From assembly GCA_016720855.1 (NCBI GenBank), contig JADKJU010000001.1, positions 1,295,501 to 1,359,500 on the forward strand: a DNA stretch of 64,000 nt. The letters are read 5' to 3'. The notes beneath the pieces were generated by a model that made no database searches, was not told the DNA's origin, and saw nothing but the letters and a program-made list of their open reading frames with translations. This DNA comes from Betaproteobacteria bacterium. GTDB taxonomy: Bacteria > Pseudomonadota > Gammaproteobacteria > Burkholderiales > Usitatibacteraceae. Every line of letters starts with the position of its first letter. Position 1 is the first letter of the stretch. Below are positions 50,762-58,335 of the stretch, piece after piece. A program made the position numbers and the translations under genes.

Positions 50762-53700
50762 GTGTTCGCCAAGTTCTTCATCGATCGCCCCATTTTCGCG
50801 TGGGTGCTCGCGATCCTGATCGTGCTGGGCGGCGTGCTCGCGCTGCGCAAGCTTCCCGTCTCCCAGTACCCGGCGGTCGCCCCGCCGGCGCTCACCGTCT
50901 CGATCAACTATCCCGGCGCCGCGGCGCAGGTGGTGGAGGAGTCGGCCGTCGCCCTGGTGGAGCAGGAAATGAACGGCATCGAGAACCTGCTCTACCTCGA
51001 GTCGGCCTCCGAAATCGGCATCGGCACCGTCACGCTCACCTTCCAGCCCGGAACGAACCTGGACTTCGCCTCCGTGGAGGCGCAGAACCGCATCAAGCGG
51101 GTGGAAGCGCGCCTGCCGGACGACGTGCGGCGCATCGGCGTCACGGTCGCGAAGACGGCGCGCAACTACGTGATGTTCGTGTCCATCATCTCGCCGGACA
51201 AGAGCCTGAACAACGTGGACCTCGGCAGCTACGTCGCCTCCAACGTCCTCGACCCGGTGCGCCGCGTGCCCGGCGTGGGCGAGGCCCTGCTCTTCGGCAC
51301 CGAGTACTCGATGCGCCTGTGGCTCAAGCCCGAGAAGCTGCAGGGCTACCGGATCACTCCCGCCGACGTGTCGCGCGCGGTGCGCGCGCAGAACGCGCAG
51401 CTCGCCACGGGAGAGCTGGGCCAGCTGCCGGCCGCGCCGGACCAGCAGCTCAACGCCGTGATCGTGACGCGCAGCCGCCTTTCCACGCCCGAGGAGTTCG
51501 GCAACATCGTCGTCCGGACCAACCCTGACGGCTCCACGCTGCGCGTGAAGGACGTGGCGCGGGTCGAGCTGGGCGCGCAGGACTACAACATCACCGCGCG
51601 CCTCGACGGCCAGCCCGCGGCGAGCGTGGCGGTACGCCTTTCGCCGGGCGCCAACGCACTGGAGACCGTCCGCGCGGTCAAGGCGAAGATGAATGAGCTC
51701 GCGCGCTACTTCCCCAAGGGCGTCACCTGGGTGGTGCCCTACGACACGTCGCAGTTCGTCGACATCTCGATCCGCGAGGTGGTGACGACCCTGGTCGAGG
51801 CGGTGTTCCTGGTATTCCTCGTGATGTACCTCTTCCTGGAGAACTTCCGCGCCACGATCATCCCCACGATCGTCGTGCCGGTGTCGCTGGTGGGCGGGGC
51901 CCTCGGCCTGTACCTGTTCGGCTACTCGATCAACGTGCTCACGCTCTTCGCGATGGTGCTCGCCATCGGCATCGTCGTGGACGACGCCATCGTCGTGGTG
52001 GAGAACGTCGAGCGGCTCATGAGCACGGAAGGGCTGTCGCCGCGCGATGCGGCGCGCAAGTCGATGGACCAGGTCGCTCCTGCGGTGATCGCGATCACGC
52101 TCGTGCTTTGCGCGGTATTCCTGCCCATGGCGCTCTTCGGCGGCTCGACGGGCGCCATCTACCGCCAGTTCTCGGTGACCCTGATCTTCACGATCCTCTT
52201 CTCGGTGCTCATGTCGTTCACGCTGACGCCGGCCCTGTGCGCGACGCTGCTCAAGCACGCGCCGGGCACGGAGCTGCTGCCCACGAAGGGGTTCTTCGGC
52301 TGGTTCAACCGTTTCTTCGCGCGCACGACGAGCGGCTACACCTCCAGCGTCCGCCACATCGTGGGGCGGGCCTGGCGCTTCCTCGTGATCTACGCGGTGA
52401 TCGTGGGCGCCACCGGATGGCTCTTCTCGCGGCTTCCCGGGAGCTTCCTGCCGGAGGAGGATCAGGGCTACTTCCTCAACCTCGTGCAGCTGCCGCCGGG
52501 GTCGACGACCACCCGCACGCTGGAGGTGCTCGAGCAGGTGGAGCAGTACTACCTCAAGCAGCCCGAGGTGGACCACGTGATCGGCGTGCTGGGCTTCTCG
52601 TTCTTCGGCCGCGGCCAGAACGCGGCCATCGCCTTCGTGCGCCTCAAGGACTGGAACACGCGCCCCGGCGAGGCGGGCAAGTCGGTCTCGCTCGTGCGCA
52701 AGGCGAACATGACCTTCTTCCGCATCAAGCAGGCGATCATCTTCGCGATCAACCCGCCGCCGGTTCCCGAACTCGCGGCGGTGGGCGGATTCGACTTCCG
52801 CCTGCAGGACCGCGGCGGCCAGGGCCGCGAGCGGCTGCTGGAAGTGCGCAACATCGCGCTGGGTCTCGCCGCGAAGGATCCGCGGCTGGCGGGCGTGCGA
52901 CCGGAGGGGCAGGAGCCCACCTCGCAGCTGCTGCTCGACATCGATCGCGTGAAGGCCGAATCCCTGGGCGTGTCGATCGCCGACCTCAACGACTCCCTGC
53001 AATCCTCACTGGGCGTGGCCTACATCAACGACTTCGTGCGCCAGGGCCGCGTGCTGCGCGTGCAGATGCAGGCGGAAGCCGGCACGCGGCGATCCATCGA
53101 TGAAATCCTGCGCCTCACCGTGCGCAACGCGAAGGGGGAGATGGTGGCGCTCTCCGAACTCGCCAAGCCGCAATGGATCTCGGGCCTGCCCAAGCTCGAT
53201 CGCTACAACGGCCTGCCGTCGATGAAGATCGCGGGCGGTCCGGCGCCGGGACGCAGCACGGGTGACGCGCTGGCAGCCATGGAGGACGTGGCCTCGAAGC
53301 TGCCGCCAGGCTTCGGCTACGAGTGGTCGGCCACCTCCTACGAGGAGCGCCTTTCGGGATCGCAAGCGCCGCTGCTGTTCGGCGTCTCGCTCATCGTGGT
53401 CTTCCTGTGCCTGGCCGCGCTCTACGAGAGCTGGTCCATCCCGTTCGCGGTGATGCTGGTGGTGCCGCTCGGTGTCTTCGGCGCCGTGCTCGCGGTGACG
53501 CTGCGCGGGCTGCCCGACGACGTCTACTTCAAGGTGGGGCTCATCGCCATCATCGGCCTGTCGAGCAAGAACGCGATCCTGATCATCCAGTTCGCGCGCG
53601 AGTTGCAGGACGAGGGGATGGGGCTCGTCGAGGCCACGCTCGAGGCGTGCCGGCTGCGCTTCCGGCCCATCCTCATGACCTCGATCGCCTTCGTGGTGGC

Positions 53701-53896
53701 GGTCGTGCCGCTGGTGATCTCCACCGGCGCCGGCGCCGAGAGTCGCCACGCCATTGGCACGGGCGTGGCCGGCGGCATGATCTCGGCCACGGTGCTCGCG
53801 GTGTTCCTGGTGCCGGCGTTCTTCGTCGTCGTGCGCCGCTACTTCCCGGGCCACGCTCGACACGCCGCCCATGCGGAGGATCACCCCCATGCGTAG
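50762..53896 (+). CDS. RND multidrug efflux pump, inner-membrane subunit (HAE1 family)
   Basis: The 1044-residue protein starts from a GTG (FAKFFIDRPIFAWVLAILIV), two bases after the adaptor stop. It has the 12-helix RND layout with two large periplasmic loops. The proton relay is visible in helix 4 as VLAIGIVVDDAIVVVENVER with the two Asp residues, and RND signatures are VSQYPAVAPPALTVSINYPG and GLSSKNAILIIQFARELQDE (Lys in the helix-10 region). It expels hydrophobic drugs or lipophilic compounds using proton motive force. Substrates cannot be predicted. Confidence 0.97.
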   Translation: MFAKFFIDRPIFAWVLAILIVLGGVLALRKLPVSQYPAVAPPALTVSINYPGAAAQVVEESAVALVEQEMNGIENLLYLESASEIGIGTVTLTFQPGTNLDFASVEAQNRIKRVEARLPDDVRRIGVTVAKTARNYVMFVSIISPDKSLNNVDLGSYVASNVLDPVRRVPGVGEALLFGTEYSMRLWLKPEKLQGYRITPADVSRAVRAQNAQLATGELGQLPAAPDQQLNAVIVTRSRLSTPEEFGNIVVRTNPDGSTLRVKDVARVELGAQDYNITARLDGQPAASVAVRLSPGANALETVRAVKAKMNELARYFPKGVTWVVPYDTSQFVDISIREVVTTLVEAVFLVFLVMYLFLENFRATIIPTIVVPVSLVGGALGLYLFGYSINVLTLFAMVLAIGIVVDDAIVVVENVERLMSTEGLSPRDAARKSMDQVAPAVIAITLVLCAVFLPMALFGGSTGAIYRQFSVTLIFTILFSVLMSFTLTPALCATLLKHAPGTELLPTKGFFGWFNRFFARTTSGYTSSVRHIVGRAWRFLVIYAVIVGATGWLFSRLPGSFLPEEDQGYFLNLVQLPPGSTTTRTLEVLEQVEQYYLKQPEVDHVIGVLGFSFFGRGQNAAIAFVRLKDWNTRPGEAGKSVSLVRKANMTFFRIKQAIIFAINPPPVPELAAVGGFDFRLQDRGGQGRERLLEVRNIALGLAAKDPRLAGVRPEGQEPTSQLLLDIDRVKAESLGVSIADLNDSLQSSLGVAYINDFVRQGRVLRVQMQAEAGTRRSIDEILRLTVRNAKGEMVALSELAKPQWISGLPKLDRYNGLPSMKIAGGPAPGRSTGDALAAMEDVASKLPPGFGYEWSATSYEERLSGSQAPLLFGVSLIVVFLCLAALYESWSIPFAVMLVVPLGVFGAVLAVTLRGLPDDVYFKVGLIAIIGLSSKNAILIIQFARELQDEGMGLVEATLEACRLRFRPILMTSIAFVVAVVPLVISTGAGAESRHAIGTGVAGGMISATVLAVFLVPAFFVVVRRYFPGHARHAAHAEDHPHA

Positions 53897-55319
53897 CAGC
53901 GATATCACGGGCGTCCTTCGGCGCGTCATTCCCCTGGGCCTTGCCGTGTTGGCGGGCTGCTCGTTCGTCCCTCCCCTCGAGCGCCCCACGCCCCCGGTGG
54001 CCGCGCAGTGGCCGGAGGGCGCGAACCCCGCCGGAGCGCGCGCCGTCGCCGGCCTCGCGTGGCAGCAGTTCCTGCCCGACGCGAGGCTGCAGGCGCTGGT
54101 CACGGCGGCCCTCGAGAACAACCGCGACCTGCGCATCGCCGTGGCGCGCGTGGCGGAAGCGCAGGCCCTGTACGGCATCGTGAAAGCCGACCGCCTGCCG
54201 ACGATCAACGCGGCGGCGGGCGGCACCGCCGCGCGCACCCCGGCCGACCTCTCGGCCACCGGGGCGGAAGCCATCAACCGCCGCTACGACGTCGCGTTCA
54301 CCATGACATCCTTCGAACTCGACTTCTGGGGCCGCGTGAGAAGCCTCGACGAGGCGGCGCTGGCGAACTACCTCGCGACCGACGAGGCGCGCGAGTCTTT
54401 CCGGCTGTCGCTCATCGCGGACGTCGCCAACGCCTACTTCACGCTCCAGGAAATGCAGGAGCGCCTCGTCCTTGCGCGCGCCGCGGTGCAAAGCCGTGCC
54501 GAGAACCGCATGCTGGTCGAGAGGCGCCGCGATGCGGGCCTTGCGAACGACCTGGACTTCCTCGCCGCCGACGGGGCCTATGAAGCCGCTCGCGCCGACG
54601 CTGCAAGCCTCGAGCGCAACCGCGCGGCGGCCGCGAACGCGCTCACGCTCCTCGTGGGCACGGTGCCTGCCAATCTTCCGCAGCCGCGAAGGCTCACGCA
54701 GCGCGACATCGTGCCGGACCTGGCGGTAGACGTGCCTTCGGAGACGCTGCTGCAACGGCCCGACGTGCGCGCGGCCGAGCAGCGGCTCGTAGCGGCCAAT
54801 GCGACCATCGGCGCCGCGCGCGCGGCGTTCCTGCCGCGCGTCGGCATCAGCCTGAGTGCCGGGACGGCCAGCGGCTCGCTCTCCGGCCTGTTCGATTCCG
54901 GCAGCGGCGCGTGGAGCTTCGTGCCCAGTCTCGTGGTGCCGATCTTCGACGCGGGGCGCAACCAGTCGACCCTGGATCTCGCCCAGGTGCGCAAGGTGAT
55001 TGCGGTGGCGGACTACGAACGAACGATCCAGCAGGCCTTCCGCGAAGTCGCCGACCTCCTCTCGGCGCGCGATGCGCTGGCCGAGCAGATCCGCGCGCAG
55101 GAAGCGGCGGAGCGGTCCCAGAACCAGCGTCTTCTCGTTGCCGAAGCGCGCTACAAGGCCGGGGTCAGCAACTACATCGAGGTACTCGATGCACAGCGCG
55201 ACTCCTACATCGTGAGCCAGCTCACCGTGATGGCACGACGGCTGCAACTCACCACCGCGGTTCAGCTCTACAAGGCGCTGGGCGGCGGGCAGGAAGCGCA
55301 GGCGCCCGGCCGATCCTGA
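53889..55319 (+). CDS. Outer-membrane efflux channel (TolC/NodT family lipoprotein)
   Basis: The 476-residue protein has a lipoprotein leader (VIPLGLAVLAGCSF; Cys is the lipid site) and the NodT-type layout: LAWQQFLPDARLQALVTAAL, ENNRDLRIAVARVAEAQALY, FELDFWGRVRSLDEAALANY and later LVVPIFDAGRNQSTLDLAQV. Start at 53889 is preceded by GGAGGA eight bases upstream. It overlaps the pump's stop by eight bases. It completes the tripartite efflux system. Confidence 0.95.
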   Translation: MRSSDITGVLRRVIPLGLAVLAGCSFVPPLERPTPPVAAQWPEGANPAGARAVAGLAWQQFLPDARLQALVTAALENNRDLRIAVARVAEAQALYGIVKADRLPTINAAAGGTAARTPADLSATGAEAINRRYDVAFTMTSFELDFWGRVRSLDEAALANYLATDEARESFRLSLIADVANAYFTLQEMQERLVLARAAVQSRAENRMLVERRRDAGLANDLDFLAADGAYEAARADAASLERNRAAAANALTLLVGTVPANLPQPRRLTQRDIVPDLAVDVPSETLLQRPDVRAAEQRLVAANATIGAARAAFLPRVGISLSAGTASGSLSGLFDSGSGAWSFVPSLVVPIFDAGRNQSTLDLAQVRKVIAVADYERTIQQAFREVADLLSARDALAEQIRAQEAAERSQNQRLLVAEARYKAGVSNYIEVLDAQRDSYIVSQLTVMARRLQLTTAVQLYKALGGGQEAQAPGRS

Positions 55320-55353
55320 GCGCTTGCCGGGGCTTGACACCGCCCGGCAATCA

Positions 55354-55371
55354 TGTCACCTTATGGTGACA
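55354..55371. promoter_or_regulatory. Palindromic operator at the ArsR gene start
   Basis: TGTCACC-TTAT-GGTGACA, seven-base arms with a four-base spacer, one nt before the ArsR ATG. It overlaps where the ribosome-binding site should be; no clear Shine-Dalgarno box is left. Autorepression by ArsR is inferred. A possible -35 (TTGACA) lies at 55334-55339. Confidence 0.72.
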
Positions 55372-55372
55372 T

Positions 55373-55750
55373 ATGAGCCCCGCTCCCCTGAAGTCCGACG
55401 AAATGGACGCCGCGTTTTCCGCGCTCGCGAACGAGCAGCGGCGGCGAATCCTCGACATCCTCAAGAAGGAGCCGGGCTGCAACGTGAACCGCGTTTGCGA
55501 GTTCTTCGACATCGGGCGCATCGCGGTCATGAAGCACCTCGCGGTGCTCGAGGGGGCGAATCTCGTCATTTCGGAGAAGGTGGGGCGAGAACGGCAGCTG
55601 TGGTTCAACCCCGTGCCCATCCACATGATCTACGACCGCTGGACCACGGAGTTCAGCGACTACTGGGCGGGGCGGCTTGCGCGCATGAAGTACCGGCTCG
55701 AGAACGCCCCGGTGCCGTTGGCGAGAGCGAAGGGAGGCGCACGTGGCTGA
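55373..55750 (+). CDS. ArsR family transcriptional regulator
   Basis: The 125-residue protein has the ArsR winged helix: MDAAFSALANEQRRRILDIL, NVNRVCEFFDIGRIAVMKHL and AVLEGANLVISEKVGRERQL. It lacks the metal-binding Cys pair of arsenic sensors (a single Cys in VNRVCEFF), as in the ArsR-SRPBCC pairs, so a metal signal is not implied. The following SRPBCC gene starts with a GTG inside its last codons. Confidence 0.92.
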   Translation: MSPAPLKSDEMDAAFSALANEQRRRILDILKKEPGCNVNRVCEFFDIGRIAVMKHLAVLEGANLVISEKVGRERQLWFNPVPIHMIYDRWTTEFSDYWAGRLARMKYRLENAPVPLARAKGGARG

Positions 55751-56264
55751 TACCGGCAAGGCGATTTTCCGCATCGTGATCGCGGGCACCATGGAGGCGA
55801 TCTTCCACGAGCTCACCAAGACGGACGAGCCGCAGGGCGCGGTGTTCAATTCCATGCTCACGCTCGATGCGCCCGGCCTGGTTCGCGGCCGCAAGATGCA
55901 GATGCGCACGGGAAGCGGCAGGCATGCCATGGTGATCGGTGAAGTGGTCGACCACCAGGCGCCCACGCGTTTTTCCCACACGCACCGCTTCACGCAGCAT
56001 GGCGACCCCGCCTGCACCGTGGTCTACGACCTGAAGAAGGTCGACGGCGGCGTCGAGGTCACCCTCACCGTCGAGAACATCCCCATCGGCACCAAGACCG
56101 AAACCGAGATGCGCCGCGGCGGCGACTTCATCCTCAAGAACCTCAAGGCGATCGTCGAGACCGGCCGCCCGCCCCTGGGCACGCGTCTCATGTACGCGAT
56201 GTTCGGCGCGCTCGAGTTCGTCCTGCCCGCCCGGACCAGGTCCGAAAACTGGCCCCTGAAATGA
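55743..56264 (+). CDS. SRPBCC (START/AHSA1-like) domain protein coupled to ArsR
   Basis: The 173-residue protein from a GTG at 55743 has the AHSA1/SRPBCC pattern: FRIVIAGTMEAIFHELTKTD, MLTLDAPGLVRGRKMQMRTG, IGEVVDHQAPTRFSHTHRFT and VVYDLKKVDGGVEVTLTVEN. It overlaps the ArsR stop by eight bases, the usual ArsR-SRPBCC pairing. Such domains bind hydrophobic ligands; the ligand is unknown. Confidence 0.9.
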   Translation: MADTGKAIFRIVIAGTMEAIFHELTKTDEPQGAVFNSMLTLDAPGLVRGRKMQMRTGSGRHAMVIGEVVDHQAPTRFSHTHRFTQHGDPACTVVYDLKKVDGGVEVTLTVENIPIGTKTETEMRRGGDFILKNLKAIVETGRPPLGTRLMYAMFGALEFVLPARTRSENWPLK

Positions 56265-56338
56265 CCGGGGACGGGTATTGGGGTCGCCCGGTTCTCCGGA
56301 ACCGGTCCGCAGAGCGGTCCGCGCAAATGAGATGCCGC

Positions 56339-56923
56339 ATGAAGCACGTACTGGCAACCCTCTTCGTCGCCTTCCTTCCCCTGGCGGCGGCCGCCCAGGA
56401 CCGTACCCTCGTCAAGGTCGTCACCGTGAGGGCGCCCGTCGATGAGGTGTGGAAAGCGTGGACGACCACGGAAGGCATCAAGTCCTTCTTCGCTCCCGAC
56501 GCGCGCATCGAGGCGCGGCCGGGCGGGCCCTTCGAGGTGTACATGAATCCGTACGCCAAACCCGGCCTCAAGGGCGCCGACGGCATGGTGGTGCTGGCAG
56601 TCCAGGAAAAGTCGATGCTCTCGTTCACCTGGAACGCGCCGCCGCACCTGCCCGACGTCCGCGCCCAGCACACCAGCGTGACCGTCCGCCTGAAACCCGC
56701 GGGCGATGGCGCAACCGAGGTGCGGCTCACGCACAGCGGCTGGGGCGAGGGCGGGCAGTGGGACAAGGCCTACGAATACTTCGACGTCGCGTGGGGCCGG
56801 GTGTTCGCCAACCTCGAGAAGCGGTTTGTCGAAGGTCCCGTGGACTGGTCGTCATGGCTCAAGCAGGTGAAGGACTACCAGGATACCGAGGACGCCAAGG
56901 CGGGCGCCGGGAAAAAGCCCTGA
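56339..56923 (+). CDS. Secreted SRPBCC (AHSA1-like) domain protein
   Basis: The 194-residue product begins with a signal peptide (MKHVLATLFVAFLPLAAAAQ). The mature domain is SRPBCC: KVVTVRAPVDEVWKAWTTTE, GIKSFFAPDARIEARPGGPF, LSFTWNAPPHLPDVRAQHTS and TEVRLTHSGWGEGGQWDKAY. Export of this domain is not usual. It follows the other SRPBCC gene by 74 nt. An in-frame ATG at 56327 is possible. Confidence 0.88.
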   Translation: MKHVLATLFVAFLPLAAAAQDRTLVKVVTVRAPVDEVWKAWTTTEGIKSFFAPDARIEARPGGPFEVYMNPYAKPGLKGADGMVVLAVQEKSMLSFTWNAPPHLPDVRAQHTSVTVRLKPAGDGATEVRLTHSGWGEGGQWDKAYEYFDVAWGRVFANLEKRFVEGPVDWSSWLKQVKDYQDTEDAKAGAGKKP

Positions 56924-57054
56924 TGTGTCAGGCACTTTTAGCGTATAGTGCCGTCCAGCGGTGATTCAGTCTGTTCAGCAGTAACTTCAGTACCGCCGGG
57001 AATCCGGCGCCACTACTCAGTTCCCGTCTGGTCAACCTGTGTCGCTTGCGGTAC

Positions 57055-57074
57055 GCGGGCTCGCCCGCATTTTT
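57055..57074 (+). terminator. Terminator-like hairpin in the cold-shock gene leader
   Basis: GCGGGC-TC-GCCCGC followed by ATTTTTCTC, 26 nt before the cold-shock ATG. A hairpin with a T-tract in this place could terminate early or sequester the leader, giving attenuation, but the stem is only six bp. The leader from about 56940 is AT-richer than its surroundings. Confidence 0.5.
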
Positions 57075-57100
57075 CTCAATCTGTATATAGGACACACAAC

Positions 57101-57304
57101 ATGGCAATCGGAACGGTCAAGTGGTTCAACGACTCCAAGGGCTTCGGCTTCATTACCCCTGAAGGCGGCGGCGAGGATCTCTTCGCGCACTTCTCGGAAA
57201 TCCAGGCCGCGGGCTTCAAGACGCTGAAGGAAAACCAGCGCGTCGAGTTCGAAGTCAAGATGGGCCCCAAGGGCAAGCAGGCCACGGCGATCAAGCCGCT
57301 GTAA
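57101..57304 (+). CDS. Cold-shock domain protein (CspA family)
   Basis: The 67-residue protein begins MAIGTVKWFNDSKGFGFITP and has EGGGEDLFAHFSEIQAAGFK, with the RNP1 (KGFGFI) and RNP2 (DLFAHF) nucleic-acid-binding motifs, and ends KGKQATAIKPL. It binds single-stranded RNA/DNA as an RNA chaperone. A long leader (about 160 nt from the nearest gene) may fold, as in cspA mRNAs. A strong terminator follows. Confidence 0.96.
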   Translation: MAIGTVKWFNDSKGFGFITPEGGGEDLFAHFSEIQAAGFKTLKENQRVEFEVKMGPKGKQATAIKPL

Positions 57305-57330
57305 GCCGCACCATCAGCAGCACGTGGAAA

Positions 57331-57355
57331 CGGCAGCCCTCGGGCTGCCGTTTTT
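57331..57355 (+). terminator. Rho-independent terminator after the cold-shock gene
   Basis: CGGCAGCCC-TC-GGGCTGCCG followed by TTTTTCTTTT: nine-bp stem, two-base loop, 26 nt after the stop codon. Confidence 0.93.
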
Positions 57356-57384
57356 CTTTTCAGGATTCCGTGGCACAGCAGCGG

Positions 57385-58245
57385 TCAACGCCCCTTCTTC
57401 GTCGCACCCTTCACGCCAGCCATCTCCGCGCGATAGGCCTCGAGCCCCGCCCGGCCTGCCTTGCCCATCGCCTCGAGCGTGTCCTTCCAGTTCCTGCGGC
57501 GCTCCCGCAGCGCCTCGACGATCGACTCCGCGATGACGAGGTTGCGGTACCACTTTGCGTTAGCCGGCACGATCGTCCAGGGCGCATGCTTCGCCGCCGT
57601 CTTCGAGATGGCGTCCTCGTAGGCTTCCGTGTACTCGTCCCAGTGGTCGCGCTCCTTCCAGTCGTTGGGATTCAACTTCCAGGCATTGCCCGGCGACACC
57701 TCGCGCTCGAGGAGGCGCGCCTCCTGCTCCTCCTTCGTGATGTGCAGGAAGTACTTGAGGACGATGGTGCCGTGCTCCGCCAGCAGCTCCTCGAAATCGG
57801 CGATGTGGCCGTAGTGCTCCTTCCAGAGAGACTTCGGCGCGAGGCCGTGCACGCGCACGACCAGCACGTCCTCGTAGTGCGAGCGGTTGAAGATGGCGAA
57901 GTCGCCCAGCCGCGGGGCATGGCGGTGCACGCGCCACAGGAAGTCGTGCTGCCGCTCCTCGGGCGTGGGAACGCCGAACGAGGTGACGATCATGCCGCGC
58001 GGGTTGAGGCAGCCGACCACGTGCTTGATCGAGCCGTCCTTGCCGGCGCCGTCGCGCCCCTGCAGCACGACCAGAACGCTGTTCACCTTGGCCCCGTACA
58101 TCGCGTCCTGGAGGGCGAAGAGCTCCTCCCTCAGCGGGGCGAATCGCTTCTCGGCTCCTTCGCGGGTGATGCCTTTCGGCGGATCGGCCGGGATGCGATC
58201 AAGGCGGATTGCCTGGCCGGGTTTGTCGAAAACAGTCTGCGACAT
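57385..58245 (-). CDS. ppk2: Polyphosphate kinase 2 family (polyphosphate:nucleotide phosphotransferase)
   Basis: The 286-residue protein has Walker A LQGRDGAGKDGSIKHVV and further PPK2 blocks: VTSFGVPTPEERQHDFLWRV, RHAPRLGDFAIFNRSHYEDV and ITKEEQEARLLEREVSPGNA. The Asp of QGRDGAGKDG and Lys of GAGKDG are the catalytic residues. PPK2 phosphorylates nucleoside mono- or diphosphates from polyphosphate. It starts at ATG 58245. A single-domain length indicates class I or III. Confidence 0.94.
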   Translation of the reverse strand: MSQTVFDKPGQAIRLDRIPADPPKGITREGAEKRFAPLREELFALQDAMYGAKVNSVLVVLQGRDGAGKDGSIKHVVGCLNPRGMIVTSFGVPTPEERQHDFLWRVHRHAPRLGDFAIFNRSHYEDVLVVRVHGLAPKSLWKEHYGHIADFEELLAEHGTIVLKYFLHITKEEQEARLLEREVSPGNAWKLNPNDWKERDHWDEYTEAYEDAISKTAAKHAPWTIVPANAKWYRNLVIAESIVEALRERRRNWKDTLEAMGKAGRAGLEAYRAEMAGVKGATKKGR

Positions 58246-58335
58246 GGTCCTCTCCTTCGGCCTCGTCATTCGAAAGTCCGCCGCTCGCCTGCGGTGCGTC
58301 CCCGTCCCTGACGAGGCGATGCATCGCCTCGTGTC

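Noticed and set aside
50657..53002. 781-codon open frame opposite the RND pump
   Set aside because: Shadow of the pump gene; composition is Arg/His/Glu-rich and no motif is present.
55373..55750. Arsenic-sensing ArsR
   Set aside because: The metal-binding Cys pair is missing and neighbours are SRPBCC genes, not arsenic resistance genes.
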